Notes: generated by a model not told the origin, from the sequence alone. A DNA stretch of 64,000 nt from Paratinospora sagittata (GCA_035771175.1 CM069593.1:18691956-18755955); one strand, 5' to 3'. Positions 36,563 through 49,144 are shown, numbered from the stretch's first letter. Program-made: numbers and translations.

Positions 36563-36564
36563 CG

Positions 36565-38457
36565 AGACACGTATTTTATACGTAGGAAACCAATATATGT
36601 GTGTAGGTACAGAAAGAAGATGATACCTATGGGATCATCTTATATGGGTGCTTACAAGTTAAACATTGGAGTTGATTTAAATTATGAGGTTGGTTACTTA
36701 AATATGTGGATTGAGTGTATCGAAGAAGAAAAAAGATGAATAAAGTTACTGTTTATTTGCGGGGTACTGTTCACCAAACAGTACCGTGAACAGTACTCAT
36801 ATGTATAAAAAAAGAAAAAAAATAAAAGAAGAGAGAGAAGCAATGAGTTGTTGAATGAAAGAAAGAAAGAAAAAAAACAGAGAAGACCGGACGGAAGGAA
36901 AGAGGAGAGAAAAGGAAAACGCGGGATTCGTGTCTAATCGGGCCTTGCGGTAAGTGATTTTCACTCTTTCTTCGTGAAATTACTATCTAAGCTAGATGTA
37001 ACGATTCTAGCGGATTAGTTTTAGCTATGGGAACCGTTTTACGGCGTTTTCAAAAATTAGGGTTTTGACCCAATGTGACTGAAAATCTGCTAGAAAGGTA
37101 GAAAAACACTCCTTAGACGGTAGAAACCCCGAATATGTGGTTAGCTTCCATTTCATGAGTTTTGGAAACCGTTTGAAAATTTTAATACAATTTACATGTT
37201 TCGAATAAATAGTGATGAATAGTGATATGAATAGTATTATGAACAGTGTTATAAACAGTGATGAACAGTGATTTGAAATCTTAGAATCGTGGGAACTGAA
37301 TTCCGGACGTTTCGATACTAAGATCGTAATTTTTGATATGATTTGATATTTTTAGTAGCTAAAGATATGATAAATGGTGATTCTCATGATAGTCTATGGT
37401 TCATTTCAGTGTTTAAATTGAGAGTTGTACATGGATAAATGCTCTTGAGGAAGCAATTATGAGGGACGTTTATTGTTGCTCGATGTGACGTAGAAACCCC
37501 GTGTAGCCACGGTGAGTATAGTTTTCTTGATTTGGTTCTTCTATGACATTATACGCATATAAAATGTTTGATTGTATGCATATTATATTTATATATAATG
37601 CATTGAGTTTTATGGATCATGCAAACTGATTTTAGCAATTTGAGTTTATAATGATGTCATTTCGTTAGGAATTAGACCCGGATGAGGTTTTGCGAGTCCT
37701 CATTGTCAGTAGGTCTGTCCTAACAAGGGTTGCGATCCTTGAAATGACTGTGAATTGGGTAAGGAGAGGCGGTGGCTAACTTGTAACGACCATACAAGGG
37801 TTAGACTCGCTCTCTTGCCTTGAGGAGGAGGGAGATTGTGCATTATGTTATTGAAAACTCATGCCATTTATGTTGTTGACATGTATAATATATTCGTTGA
37901 ATGATGCATGTGTGAATAAGTGTTTGAAATGATTTTAAATGTCATATTTTTCTAAATGTATATAAATGTCATCTCAAGAACTATATTCACTGAGCTGTTG
38001 TTTGCTCACTCCATTTCCTCCAATATTTCAGGTATGGAGTCGAAGGGAAAAGGAAAAATCCGTGAGTAATAATCACGTGAGCCTTTGTCTGGTATGTGTA
38101 TGTATGCTTGGAGGAAATAGGTTATATTTTTGTTATTTTGATATGTATAATTATCACACATTATATCTATGTAGTATCATCTAGATGGGATGTGTAGGCA
38201 TATATATAGCTTAATATATTGGATGATGAACTGAAAATTTGATGTGTGAATGAATGGAATGATTATTGGATTTGATTTGTGATATATCAGGAAAAAAAAA
38301 TGTGAGTTGAGATGCTGTCAAAATATTTGAAAATTGTGGGAATTATTGTGAATGTTCGTTGAGGCTGACAGTGTATTGTATACTGTATATGGGTATGTAC
38401 AGTGTATAGTACACTGTGCCAGTCATGACGTCAGCCTACGTCAGGGGCGTCGTGACA
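36565..38457 (+). mobile_element. 5' LTR of the gypsy element (start deleted)
   Basis: Aligns with 45826-47726. It contains a perfect palindrome (GTACTGTTCAC at 36764-36774, GTGAACAGTAC at 36786-36796), a run of GAATAGTGAT-like units (about 37209-37273), TGACGTCA at 38426-38433, and ends CGTGACA. Confidence 0.88.
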
Positions 38458-38472
38458 ATATCATAGCCTAAG
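38458..38472 (+). other. Degenerate primer binding site
   Basis: TATCATAGCC just after the 5' LTR is close to TATCAGAGCC of the initiator Met tRNA primer site. Confidence 0.45.
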
Positions 38473-39730
38473 TTTAAAATTCGTAAAAAGATAAAAGCTT
38501 TATGATATTATGATTGTTTGTATGGGTATATATATGGGTAGTCCTATTATGTTGAGTCTAATCCAATATGTTATCTTGACTGAGAAACACTTGTGTCGGT
38601 GAATTCTAGATTTGGAAAAGAATAGTCAAGATTAACAATGGAAATTGCTGATCAAGAAAGGATCAGAAGGCTGAAAGAAAAAGAACTGGATATAATCCAG
38701 TGATAATAAATTATGTAGCTTATATATGACTAGGAACTACCCAACAACAACGAAATGCACAGCTTATGAGCTTGTAGCAAAGTTGTAATGTGAGAAAGAC
38801 AGAGGCTTGAATCATTGAGAGCTCTCGATTTGGGTGCCAATGGTGTGGGGACTTTTGTAAAAACATATATAGTTGAGATGGAAGTAAAAAATAATATAAA
38901 TAGAAAGTCTTAATGATAAGCTAGAGGAAATGAAAAGATATGTGAAAGTTATGAAAACTTTCAGGAGAAGAGACTCTCCTATCTTAACTGGCAGTCTGAT
39001 AGTAGACATAGTAACGAAGTTGCGACTCTGAGTCGAGACCATTGTAGAGAATGAGTAAGTCTCTGAAAATGGTATAGCAAGTTAGCTAAGTACTGATGAT
39101 AAGAGACAATAGAAAAATGGGGTTAAGGACTCCTGAGATGATTAAGACATGAGATTAATTAAAGAAGTTATTTTATAAAGGCTTCTATCATCATGCTGAC
39201 ATTGATGTAAGGCATGAGAAAGTTTATCTTGTTACAATGTAGTGACATGCCTAACCATAAATACAAACATGAATTCAATAGACTAGTATAGTTTATTTTT
39301 GGAATGATCACTAAGGATATTCTGAGAATGATAAGGATCTAGAATAAATTTTAGGATCCTATACGGCAGGTTTGATAATTGTTGGGTTATAATTATATAC
39401 GCAAGTTGTGAGGCAGCCTATAAATTTTGGGTTAGCCAAAGCTGTGGTGAAATTGTTAACACCAGCAATAGTGTGATAACTTGTACCACCATTTGAAGCC
39501 GAGTCATCACCACCAGTGTTAGGTAAAAAGAGAAATAAGTAATGTAATGAAATGTTGGGGCAATAATATGAAATTCACGATGAGTTAAACATTGAGTAAG
39601 GTTGAGATTTTGGCAGTATTCGTGACTCTAATTTTGTTAGTACCTGACCTAATAATAATGGGAAAAAGGGAAGCGATATGAAAAATCAAAAGTGGTTTCC
39701 ATTGCCTGAGCAGGAGTCAAAGACTGAGTT
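38458..39730 (+). pseudogene. Gypsy internal region, gag side, unrecognisable
   Basis: By position this should hold gag and the start of protease. I can find no intact motif, because stops and frameshifts are dense. It ends at the solo LTR insertion. Confidence 0.5.
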
Positions 39731-40164
39731 TGTGACGCCCCGAAAATTATTTCATCTAGCCCATAACCCAATTGCATTTTGTCCAAACTCTATGTGTTGC
39801 CTTGATATGTTTGGTGTTTGTTTGATGGTTGTTTAATGTTTGTATAGTTGATGCTTGATAATGTATATAAATATGTGTATCATAAATTGTATATGGGTCA
39901 TGTTAAATTAAAGTATAATGCATATGTTATTATTTATGCATGGGCCCATTAAACCATGAATTGATATGGGTGATGATTGATTGAATAAAAGGATAAATGA
40001 GAATGAAAATTTGGTGTATTAAATGGATTGAACATTTAAAATACATAGAAGCATGAGATTGGTTAAAGTACATGTGGTTGGTATGGGTAGCATGAGACCA
40101 ACACATGTGAAGGTTGGTGCATGAAAGTGGACAAGTGTCTCATGCCCTCAAGGAAGTGCTAGAA

Positions 40165-40350
40165 TGAGTGGAGAGAATCAATGAGAGAATCAAGGAGGGA
40201 ATCAAGGAAGTGCTAGAAAGAGGTGAGTGGAGAGAAAAGGAAAGAAGAAGAGAAAGAAAAGAAGAGAAGGGAAAGAAGAAGAGAAAGAAAAGAAGAGAAG
40301 GGAAAGAAGAAGAGAAAGGAAAGAAGAAGAGAAAGAAGGAGAGAGTTGCA
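40165..40350 (+). repeat. Purine-rich (GA/GAA) tract
   Basis: About 180 bp almost free of pyrimidines on this strand, made of AAAGAAGAAGAGA-type units. Long reading frames here are low-complexity artefacts. Confidence 0.9.
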
Positions 40351-40464
40351 GGATGAAGATCCCTGCGATATTTTCATCAAAGAGGTAGATCTTTGGAATA
40401 TATGGTCGGATTGAGCTCAAAATTTGTCAGCAAGTTCGTAGCTTATGGTTATTCATTCTGGTCG

Positions 40465-40818
40465 GTGGAGATCTTGATCAGAGGTTTCTTCTAAGAAATC
40501 TAACCTCTCAAACAAAGCTGGTCGGAAAGTCTAGATTTCTCGCGCCATTTCGGTCGAACTTATAGATCTCCTCAATCTACCGTTGGATGGATATAAAATT
40601 TGGGTATGTAGTGTAAAACTGATATATCTGCATTCTGAACGGTGCAGATCTTGATTAGAGGTTTTTTCTGAGAGATCTAACCTCTGAAACAAAGCTGGTC
40701 GGAAAGTCTGGATTTCTGGTGCCGTTTCGCTCAAACTTGTATATCTCCTCAATCTACCGTTGGATGGATATAAATTTTGGGTATGTAGTTTATAACTGAT
40801 ATTTCTGTGTTCTGAACG
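40465..40818 (+). repeat. 177-bp tandem duplication in the solo LTR
   Basis: Two units share ATCTTGATNAGAGGTTT, AAAGCTGGTCGGAAAGTCT and TCTACCGTTGGATGGAT blocks at a constant offset of 177 bp, with scattered differences. Confidence 0.8.
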
Positions 40819-42735
40819 GTGGAGTTGTTGATTCGTTTAGTATTTTGTGAGATATAGTCATCTAAGTTTGAGTATTTGCAGCAGGAAAGGAGAAATTGTC
40901 TGATTAGAGACTTGTTCATCAAAGATACTTATCTTTTTGGTCCACCGTTGGATTGGGCTGATATTTGGACAGAAGGTTTGTTTCTTTACATACTTCAATC
41001 TGTACGGTTCATTTTTTGATTACATATTTCTGTTGGTAGATTGATACATCTAAACAGAATAATATATGTGAAGAATTGGTAGGGTTGTTTGTATTAGACC
41101 TACATTTAGAATATGAACTTAGACCTTTCCAAATAGCTTGCACGTCAACTATGTTGACCTAGTTGCCATTGTTGATGAACCCATGATGCAAAATCAGTGA
41201 TATACATGGCTGAACATGGTGACCTAGTGTAAATAGACAATATGGCCTAAGTATGAAAAATTTCATATTTTAGGGCTTTTGATGCTTTTGGCCTAGAATC
41301 ATTGAATTGATGCAACTTATGTTTAATTAAGCATGATTAGGGTTGATTATGCTATTGATTTGGTGGTTGTGACCATATCATGGGTTAGGCCTACTTGTGA
41401 TCAAGTGACCCAATTTGGGCATGTTTATGCCTAAAGGAATTGAAAATCGGTATTTTTGATTAATAGAATGGTTTATGTATGAGAACTATGCATTAAAGGC
41501 CTAAGTCATGTGATTTGAGTTGAATGATGGGATTAGATGGGATTTAGGCCTATTGTCTATATGTGGGCTGATTTAGGGTTGATGTGTAATGTCTATGTGA
41601 TTGAGCATAGAAATTGATGTATGGTAGGATATTGATGTATGTTTCAGGATCTTGATTGGGTTGATTCGGTTTAGTGGTCGTGTGTGGTTAAATACTCTCG
41701 CGAGGCTTGGTTGTGAGTAGACTTCATTTATGATTATATCTTTTATGTCATCATATAACTTATATATTGTATGTTGAAAGCATGAATGTGTTCTAATGTT
41801 TTAAATGATGCATTGATTTGAGAAAACCTTATGACTTTAGTTGAGCCCATCTATCTGGCTAATAGGGGGACTTAACCTTATCATAGGAGGGTTTTAGGAA
41901 AGAAAGAGATTGGGGTCAACGGTACGGTGAAATAGACGTGCACTAGTAACCCAAAATAAACATGATTGGGATCAACGGTACGGTGAAATAGACGTACACT
42001 AGTAACCCAATGCATGTGGAATGTGGATCCAAATTGATAAGCTTTTACTTGCATCGAACTTATTATAAATGTTTGATATCTATATGTTATTAGCTTTTAA
42101 ATCATGCTACACATTGACATGCATACATGATATTTATTGATGAGTATTGATAGCATATATGAATTCTATTCACTGGGCACCGTTGGCTCACCCTCATTTT
42201 CTTCTTTCAGGTCCTTCTGTCCCGAATAAGGGCAAAGGAGTAGTTATATCTTGAGGGCCTTGCCTGCGAGAGAATCCAAAGCCTCGATGTGAGTTGAGAG
42301 GCATTTTGATTGAACTGTGTTTTAAATTATGAAGTATTATATTTTGGATTATGTAATTATAATACTTACCACATTGTAGTATGGGTGAGTTGGGATTTGT
42401 TAGATAGACCATGTGGGCATATGACGGTTTTTATTTGTACCCACAATTTTGGACTTTATGTGTATGTCAATTTTAATGGACTGTAGGGATTATGATTTTA
42501 TTTATGGTTCATTTTTATGGATTATCTATTGTCTTGGATGATTAATACGGTGGGTAATTTTGTTTAGTACCTTTTGATATTATGTCGTTGTTTGAGATAA
42601 GGCTCGTAGGGTCTCAACCACCTCACAGGAGTTGAGGAGTGGTCGGAGATGCCTACGCCGGGTGTCCCGCCCCGGCATTCCGCATGCCATTCCCTATGGG
42701 GTTAGTGGTCCGGGGCGCGAGGTCGCCACAGAGTT

Positions 42736-45700
42736 AATTGTATCTCAACCGATAAACAAAAGACACGGGATGTGTTAATCTCCAGTTAGTCGATATGGAA
42801 TGCCCCAAGATTTTTATCAATGTGACTCCACCAGATTTTAGATAATAAATGCAAGTAAATACAAGACCAGATCCAAAGATTAGTAAGACATTGATAACAG
42901 GTATGATCAACATTTTGTTATTGTGTATATTCTGATGTATTGTTGGATCTACCTGGTCCTTTATCTCTGGTGATATGGTAGACAGATTGTATTATCTTCT
43001 ATTATAATAATGCATAATTGATAGTGAGTATGCCTACAGGAGAATGAATATGCCATGATATGGTTAGCAAATAATATGTGGAATAAGTATGAGGGTCATC
43101 AAGTCATTACGGACTTTAGCATATGAGATTGTTGGAATTGGATGTTTTGTTGGGTATGATTGGCTGACCACCTCTCGTGCCAGGCGGAGCATCTCTCCGA
43201 AAAGAAGTACTATTTTGAATAAGTGAAAAATCCTCATTTTGAATCTCGAGGAATTTATACCCTCAAAATCTTTTATCTAAGAGAAGACAGTTATTGATGA
43301 GGACATGGAGAATATGGCTAGTACAAAGCCATTTAGAGTAACGTAATAAGGCATGCAGTTGATTAAAATTCTTGTGATGAGCTGGTATATTAGAATATTC
43401 TCTGATGAATTATTAAAATTGCCACCTGGACAGGAGATTGATAGCATATACAACTGATGCCAAGCACCTGAGAAATTGTGAGGATTTAAGGTGTAGGTAA
43501 ATGTGTTAATGAGCAACAGATTGATTATCCTTGATATGCTACCTTGGAGAGCATTTGTGATAAGACGGAAAGAAGGTATAGTGAAACATGTTTAAGTATG
43601 AATTATTGTTAACTGAGCAGGGTAACAATAAAGAATGAATATCCTTTACCATGGATAGATGGTCGAATTCGATTAACTAAATGTAGCCAAATTTCTTTAA
43701 GATCATTTTGAGATCTAGGCACCATCAGTTAAGAATTCGAGAAAATGATGTAACGCAAACTATTTGAAGACAAGATATGGATGAGTAATGTGTCAATCAC
43801 GTTTCTAGGATTGATGCAGTGGGTATATAAACCATATCTTGATTATTGCATAGTCTTTAATGATGATATGTGCAATTGTCTCAAGAAATGAGAGGAGCAT
43901 GAATAGCACCTCAGAATTAATTTGTAGTTACTGAGAGAGCACCGATTGAGTGTCAAGCTCGGTGAATGTGAGTTTTGATAATTAAGATGAGAATTGTTGG
44001 ATCACGTGACTAGTTTAACTAGTATCTTTAAGGATGTTGGGCAAGTCAAAGTGATCATAGTACTGTTAAAATCGATTTCACTGATGGAAATCAGAAGTTC
44101 TCTGGTATTAGTTGTATGTTCTAGAAAGTGCGTGAAAAGCTCCTTGAAGCTAGTTGTTCCACTCACGAAACTAAACCAGACGAATGCTATATAATGTGTG
44201 GACCATTGTGCATGGAGAAGCTCTCACAGTATTACATGTTATTACTATTTCCAGAACCTTGAAGTAATTATGATTGATGAATATCACGTCCAGATCTAGG
44301 TTGTGCATTGATACAAAAGGATTAATTACTTGTGTATCCAGATATTTGGTAGTGCACGAGAATAACTATCCTGAGAGTGAATAGAAATTTGTTGGTAGTT
44401 ATTTTGAAATAATGAGAACATTGCTTCTATAATAAAAAGGTCACATTATCTTCAGATTTTAAGAGTCTGAAATTATTATTTGAACAGAAAGAAACTGAAT
44501 ATGAGGTAATAAATGTGGCAAGAATTTCCAAAGGATGTGATTTTATATTGCATTATTATCCTAGGAAAGGCCAATATGTTGCTGAGGCATTGAGCAAGAA
44601 ACAGGCTGAAACTGAAGTAATAACTATCAATTAGCCATAAATGGAGATTGTTTGTGAGTGAGAGTTACAGTTATGAGTGTACTCTCTGTTACTCCATGTG
44701 TTGATATTTGTGCTCGGATGCATATTCAGCTGATTGATACTCATAGTCAGAGAGTAAAAGTTATGATGAGACGAGTAGGCTATCAGTATGAAAGATTATG
44801 GAATTGGTAATATAGATTGTGTAAAATGAAGATGGGATTCAAATGATATCTTATGGGTTATGGGTAGAAATGAGACCATTTGGATAACCATTAGTGGACT
44901 GATAAGTCTATGTATTCTTCCAATGAACACCAGAATTCTATTGATAGACTGAGCAGATTGTGTATGTGTGAGATAAGGAGATTTGATGGGAGTACTCAGA
45001 TATTTGTCATGTCGGATTACGATCCGAAGATTGTGTCAGGATCTGATATATGATGCAAACTCGATTTGGTACTCATCTCCTTCTCAGTGTGATATTGTAT
45101 TCTCAGACTGGTTGACAGACTAAGAGAGTGACTTTGATGCTTGTGAGCATGCTCGGGTCTGGCATACTTGAATTTTGGTGGAAGTTGGAAAGAATATGTT
45201 ACGTGTGTAATCTTATGTGTATAAATAGTTATTACAATAGCATAATGATGGCACTCTAAAGGTTTGATAGTAAGCCTTATAGATCTCCAACTTGTTGATT
45301 TGAAAGTATGGAGTTATTGTTATTGGTGCCAGAGGATATGAGTAAATACACAGGGTTGGTATATAGGCCTTGAAATGTATTGTGGCTGACTCAGTTTTGT
45401 TACGGGTCTTACCAAAGAAAGGCCAAATGAGATGTGGGATAAAAGAACAGCGTGCACCGCAATCTGTTGGACCATTTGAGATCCTTGATAGGATAGGTCC
45501 ATTGGTTTACCGATTTGCTCTACTGTCATAGTTGCTAGGTGTCCATACTATTTTCTTTATATTGATGTTGAGGAAAGATCATTCGAATTCCATATATTGT
45601 ATGGATGTAACTCAACTCTAAGTTGGGGAGGATACCACGTATCAAGAAGAGCAAACATGGGAGCGGAAATATAAATTGCGAGAGCAGTTTTTTGGGATTG

Positions 45701-45763
45701 CGTATCACTTGAGGACGTCCTTGATTTAAATTTCGAGGACAAAATCCCTTAAGTTGGTGAGAT
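42736..45763 (+). pseudogene. Degraded Ty3/gypsy pol: protease end, RT, RNase H, integrase
   Basis: Remnants in order: DWLTTSRA (end of protease) near 43160; DELLKLPPGQEI (RT start) near 43405; a DYCIVFNDDM relic of the FIDD catalytic block near 43845, followed by EEHE-type and LLREHRLS remains; HYYPRKGQYVAEALSKK (RNase H end) near 44552; MSDYDPK (integrase) near 45008; GPFEILDRIGPLVYRFAL near 45470 and MLRKDHS near 45567 (integrase C-terminus). Frames switch often and stops are many. The C-terminal pattern resembles chromoviruses, but no chromodomain can be shown. It ends at a degenerate polypurine tract (45750-45763). Confidence 0.85.
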
Positions 45764-47726
45764 TGTAACACCCCGTAGTTTTAATTAAATACATACGTTG
45801 AAATACACGTATATCGAGATATATAAGACACGTATTTTATACGTAGGAGCCCAATATACGTGTGTAGGTACAGAAAGAAGATGATACCTATGGGATCATC
45901 TTATATGGGTGCTTACAAGTTAAACATTGGAGTTGATTTAAATTATGAGGTTGGTTACTTAAATATGTGGATTGAGTATATCGAAGAAGAAAAAAGATGA
46001 ATAAAGTTACTGTTCATTTGAGGATACTTAAATATGTGGATTGAGTACGTGAACAGTACTCGTATGTATAAAAAAAGAAAAAAAATAAAAGAAGTGAGAG
46101 AAGCAATGAGTTGCTGAATGAAAGAAAGAAAAAAAAACAGAGAAGAACGGACGGAACGAGAAGGAAAGAGGGGAGAAAAGGAAAACACGGGATTCATGTC
46201 CAATCGGGCCTTGCGGTAAGTGATTTTCACTCTCTTTCTTCGTGAAATTACTATCTAAGCTAGATGTAACGATTCTAGCGGACTAATTTTAGCTATGGGA
46301 ACCGTTTTACGGCGTTTTCAGAAATTAGGGTTTTTATCCAATGTCACTGAAAATCCGCTAAAAAGGTAGAAAAACACTCCTTAAACGGTAGGGACCCCGA
46401 ATATGTGGTTAGCTTCCATTTCATGAGTTTTGGAGACCGTTTGACAATTTTAATACAATTTACATGTTTCGAATGAATAGTGATGAATAGTGATATAAAT
46501 AGTATTATGAACAGTGTTATAAACAGTGATGAACAGTGATTTGAAATCTTAGAATCGTGGGAACTGAATTCCGGACGTTTCGATACTAAGATCGTAATTT
46601 TTTATATGATTTGATATTTTTAGTAGCTAAAGATATGATAAATGGTGATTCTCATCATAGTCTATGGTTCACTTCAGTGTTTAAATTGAGAGTTGTGCAT
46701 GGATAAATGCTCTTGAGGAAGCAATTATGAGGGACGTTTATTGTTGCTCGATGTGACGTAGAAACCCCGTGTAGCCACGGTGAATATAGTTTTCTTGATT
46801 TGGTTCTTCTATGACATTATACGCATATAAAATGTTTGATTGTATGCATATTATATTTATATATAATGCATTGAGTTTTATGGATCATGCAAACTGATTT
46901 TAGCAATTTGAGTTTGTAATGATGTCATTTCGTTAGGAATTAGACCCGGATGAGGTTTTGCGAGTCCTCATTGTCAGTAGGTCTGTCCTAACAAGGGTTG
47001 CGATCCTTGAAATGACAGTGAATTGGGTAAGGAGAGGCGGTGGCTACCTTGTAACGGCCATACAAGGGTTAGACTTGCTCTCTTGCCTTGAGGAGGAGGG
47101 AGATTGTGCATTGTGTTATTGAAAACTCATGTCATTTATGTTGTTGACATGTATAATATATTCGTTGAATGATGCAAGCGTGAATAAGTGTTTGAAATGA
47201 TTTTAAATGTCATATTTTTCTAAATGTATATAATTGTCATCTCAAGAATTATATTCACTGAATTGTTGTTTGCTCACTCCATTTCCTCCAATATTTCAGG
47301 TATTGAGTCGAAGGAAAAAGGAAAAATCCGTGAGTAATAATCACGTGAGCCTTTGTCTGGTATGTGTATGTATGCTTGGAGGAAATATGTTATATTTTTG
47401 TTATTTTGATATGTATAATTATCACACATTATATCTATGTAGTATCATCCAGGTGGGATGTGTGGGCATATATATAGCTTAATATATTGGATGATGAACT
47501 GAAAATTTGATGTGTGAATGAATGGAATGATTATTGGATTTGATTTGTGATATATCAGGAAAAAAAAAATGTGAGTTGAGATGCTGTCAAAATATTTGGA
47601 AATTGTGGGAATTATTGTGAATGTTCGTTGAAGCTGACAGTGTATTGTATACTATATATAGGTATGTACAGTTTATAGTACATTGTGCCGGTCATGACGT
47701 CAGCCTACGTCAGGGGCGTCATGACA
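45764..47726 (+). mobile_element. 3' LTR of the gypsy element
   Basis: Begins TGTAACACCCCG and ends CATGACA, 1963 bp. It is largely collinear with the 5' LTR. The palindrome of the 5' LTR is disrupted here: its left arm and loop are replaced by an exact 23-bp copy (46025-46047) of sequence found about 70 bp upstream (45956-45978). TGACGTCA is at 47695-47702. Confidence 0.92.
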
Positions 47727-48656
47727 ACGTGTTCCCCGACCTTTATCGCCTTTCTAGCCTTCGCAACCATCCCATAGCCTCCTATGTCGATGCACCCTCA
47801 TCTGATCATCCCACTGATCATCCGTGGAACCTTCATTTTCCTTTAACCGGCCGGGAACTTGAGGAGATTCCTAACCTTCTAGCAAAACTTCAAAACGTCT
47901 CTTTATCACCTTGTCTGAACTGGGTTTTATGGCGTCTTGATTCCTCTAATTAGTTCACATGTAGGCCATTTTTTTCTTACCTTATAGAGTTATCGAATAC
48001 CCCCGTTTTTCCTTGTTCTTCTCGTATTTGGCATGCACGCATTCCATTCAAAGTTAAGGTATTTGGTTGGTCTCTGGCACACAGGAGACTCAATACTATG
48101 GAGATGTTGCAGAGAAGGCTTCCTAACATGTGTCTTTCCCCTCATTGTTGTGTTTTTTGTAAGCTGGATGATGATTCTATTGATCATGTCTTTTTTCATT
48201 GACCATATGTTAAGGCTCTTTGGGGAAATTGGTATGCTTTTTCTGGTAATAGATTTCTCATCCCTCTTCAGGTTGTTGAAGGTTTGTCCTTGTGTTACAT
48301 TCCTTCACTATCCAAGGATGAGAATGGCATTAGTCAAATTGCTTTCTTTGCTACCCTTTGGATGTTATGGCTCGAACGCAATAACAGGATTTTTCACAAC
48401 ATTGCCAAATCGGAATTTCAATTGTGGGAAACCATTAAAATTATGGCTAGTACTTGGGTTTATGTCTCACCTCATGCTAAGGGTTACTCTTTATTGGACT
48501 GGATGTTGAATTGGGATAATTGTATGTACGTGGAGGGTCCATGTCCTTTAAGTTACCTTAGGGTTGTCATTTGTTCTTTTTAATCCGGTCTAATGTATTG
48601 TCCTTCTTATGATTAATATATGTTTCATTTGTTTCTTCTCAAAAAACAAAAAAAAC
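47727..48656 (+). pseudogene. LINE fragment, right part, with zf-RVT domain and A tail
   Basis: Resumes the LINE broken at 36551: FPDLYRLSSLRNHP, then WARIPFKVKVFGW-like, CLSPHCCVFCKL and a DHVFFH block of the zf-RVT domain, and ERNNRIFHN near 48375. Frames shift at least twice (about 47953 and 48200-48290). It ends GTTTCTTCTC followed by an A-rich tail (48641-48656) and the target duplication. Confidence 0.88.
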
Positions 48657-48675
48657 ACATGCACCCCAATCAAAT
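48657..48675 (+). repeat. LINE target duplication, right copy (19 bp)
   Basis: 18 of 19 bases match 36304-36322. Confidence 0.85.
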
Positions 48676-49144
48676 ACTGAATTTTCTTTTAACAAATCCC
48701 CCTCCCCCCCCCCCCCCGCCACAAATCAAGATGTCTCGCCAGCAGCCACTTCACAAAATCATATGCTCCAACTAAGCATGGCGCCAACGTCGCAATCAGA
48801 AAACCTGCACAATTCAAAACTTTTACCTCATGTTAGTGCAAAAATCTTGCAAATTTGAAAATAACTGTGTATGAGATGATCGATCCACGCAAACATAGAA
48901 TTACTAATTCTTGGGACATATAAGAACAAATTTCAACATTCTTTGGCAGAAAGAATAAATAAATAGGTAAACGAATTAGAAGAACAGAAAGATTGAAAAC
49001 TCAAAAGAAAAGAACCTAATAACTGAATATATTATAATAAAGTGTCCAAATGAAGGAAATCCTCAATTGGAAAAAAGAAAAAGAAAAAGAAAAAGAAAAG
49101 GGTGATCTGCAAGAGCATCTGTGCTAAAGCCAGATAAGCCCTCC
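48676..49144. other. Intergenic DNA and 3' UTR of the HSF gene
   Basis: Holds a C run (about 48704-48717) and an AAAAAG repeat (about 49074-49100). The latter lies in the likely HSF 3' UTR. Confidence 0.55.

Larger units (their letters stand above)
39731..42730 (+). mobile_element. Solo LTR, 3.0 kb, nested in the gypsy element
   Basis: Begins TGTGACGCCCCG and ends GGTCGCCACA, flanked by a perfect 5-bp duplication GAGTT (39726-39730 and 42731-42735). A purine-only tract of GAAAGAAGAAGAGA units fills about 40165-40350. A 177-bp tandem duplication follows at about 40465-40818. The part around 41125-41310 is related to the solo LTR at 19163-22023. It contains no coding domain. Confidence 0.9.
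36565..47726 (+). mobile_element. Decayed Ty3/gypsy element inside a LINE
   Basis: Two related LTRs (36565-38457, lacking its first 62 bp, and 45764-47726, complete at 1963 bp) flank 7.3 kb of degraded internal DNA that also holds a 3.0-kb solo LTR. Internal remnants run protease, RT, RNase H, integrase, which is the Ty3/gypsy order. Many point changes, stops and frameshifts show it is old. It sits in a LINE: the left LINE part stops at 36551 and the right part resumes at 47727. Confidence 0.9.

Noticed and set aside
38020..38184. Recurring short frame in the gypsy LTRs (also 47234-47482 and opposite 30032-30274)
   Set aside because: Present only because the LTRs are copies of each other, and no conserved start or domain is seen.
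40168..40420. Overlapping long open frames on both strands
   Set aside because: They arise from the GA-rich tract, giving Lys/Glu/Arg-only and Phe/Ser/Leu-only peptides.
48704..48717. Poly-C run as a possible G-quadruplex
   Set aside because: A homopolymer near a LINE target site, more likely an unstable or mis-assembled tract than a regulatory element.
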